64,000 nt of DNA from Hydrogenophaga borbori. GTDB lineage: Bacteria; Pseudomonadota; Gammaproteobacteria; Burkholderiales; Burkholderiaceae_C. Below are positions 63,664 to 64,000 of this stretch, in pieces. Each line of letters opens with the position of its first letter. Position 1 is the first letter of the stretch. The stretch covers positions 186,001-250,000 of the forward strand of contig NZ_QVLS01000008.1 of the NCBI RefSeq assembly GCF_003417535.1. The letters run 5' to 3'. The position numbers and the translations under genes were made by a program. The notes under the pieces were generated by a model. That model did not search any database. It saw only the letters and a program-made list of their open reading frames with translations, and was not told the DNA's origin.

Positions 63664-64000
63664 AGATCCAGCAGATCGCCCTGAGCGGCGCGATGGCCGC
63701 GCAGGCCGCCCTGAACACCACCAGCCACAACGTCGCCAACGCGATGACGCCCGGCTTCACGCGCCAGGGCGCGCTGTTCTCGGCCGTGGGACCCACGGCG
63801 GCGGGCGCCGCCGGCAGTGGCAATGGCGTGCGGGTGCCCTCGCTGATCCGATTCAGCGACGGCTACAAGAGCCACCAGCTCTGGTCCGCCGCGTCCGAGC
63901 TGGGCCGCCACGAGACCGTGCAGCCCTACCTGAAACAGATCGAACAGGTGATGTCGGGCGAGGGCTCCAGCCTCAACAAGGGCCTGGACGCCTTCTTCGG
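63660..64000 (+). CDS. flgK: Hook-filament junction protein FlgK, N-terminal part (cut by window end)
   Basis: The first 113 residues are visible, with no stop before the window end. The flagellar N-terminal signature AAQAALNTTSHNVANAMTPG and GNGVRVPSLIRFSDGYKSHQLW identify FlgK rather than FlgL. The start overlaps the flgJ stop by 4 bases. FlgL and any flagellin should follow outside the window. Confidence 0.92.
   Translation, partial: MKIQQIALSGAMAAQAALNTTSHNVANAMTPGFTRQGALFSAVGPTAAGAAGSGNGVRVPSLIRFSDGYKSHQLWSAASELGRHETVQPYLKQIEQVMSGEGSSLNKGLDAFF

Overview
The window is very G+C-rich, dense single-strand-biased bacterial DNA. Gene content points to a betaproteobacterium of the Burkholderiales, most likely the Comamonadaceae: a Bug/TctC-type solute-binding protein, FecR-LysM plus CHASE2-kinase signalling genes, and a degenerate intergenic repeat of a kind I associate with that family. 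This placement is inference; there is no rRNA or tRNA gene in the window. I saw no IS element, integrase, CRISPR array or replication origin.

Layout. (1) 1-6660: the end of a ROK-family gene, a complete sugar ABC importer (ATPase, permease, binding protein), then a xylose-isomerase-like TIM-barrel protein and a Gfo/Idh/MocA dehydrogenase, probably one carbohydrate or polyol uptake operon. (2) 6785-22903: an OmpR-type regulator, a FecR/LysM/Fn3-like exported protein and a CHASE2 histidine kinase, followed by two giant surface genes: a 2262-residue DUF11/SdrD-B-repeat protein and a 1426-residue OmpA-domain plus beta-barrel-like protein. (3) 22900-28207: a small HAD-like phosphatase, then a minus-strand catabolic operon (Bug protein, 3-hydroxyisobutyrate-dehydrogenase-like, FMN alpha-hydroxyacid oxidase, RraA/aldolase-like) with a divergent LysR regulator. 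(4) 28254-32868: a KefC-type antiporter with a possible leader peptide, an unrecognised 736-residue protein of visibly lower G+C content, and a non-coding stretch with two matching operator palindromes. (5) 32869-36299: an SsuA/ThiY-type ABC importer plus an isochorismatase-type cysteine hydrolase. (6) 36374-43117: a chemoreceptor, two tandem paralogous multi-membrane-span histidine kinases of CqsS/LqsS/PhcS type, an atypical response regulator, a LuxR-type protein and a small unknown gene. (7) 43440-64000: about 20 kb of flagellar genes, fliFGHIJ-fliD-fliS-(fliT-like)-fliK-fliL-fliA-motAB-flgMN-peptidoglycan hydrolase-flgA(minus)/flgBCDEFGHIJ-flgK (cut by the window end).

How they fit together. 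The order fliD-fliS-x-fliK-fliL-fliA-motA-motB, followed by flgM/flgN and a divergent flgA/flgB pair, is the order of the lateral (Laf/Flag-2) flagellar loci of gammaproteobacteria, so this looks like a lateral-type, self-contained flagellum with its own sigma-28, anti-sigma and stator. Two sequences close to the sigma-28 consensus were found outside the structural genes. One precedes the chemoreceptor; the other precedes the response-regulator/LuxR pair. This suggests that the cluster's own FliA controls them and ties the putative quorum-sensing-like signalling block to the flagellum. No flagellin, fliE, fliMN or export-gate gene (flhAB, fliPQR) lies inside the window. The other candidate for an undescribed system is the CHASE2/FecR/OmpR module next to the two giant surface proteins.
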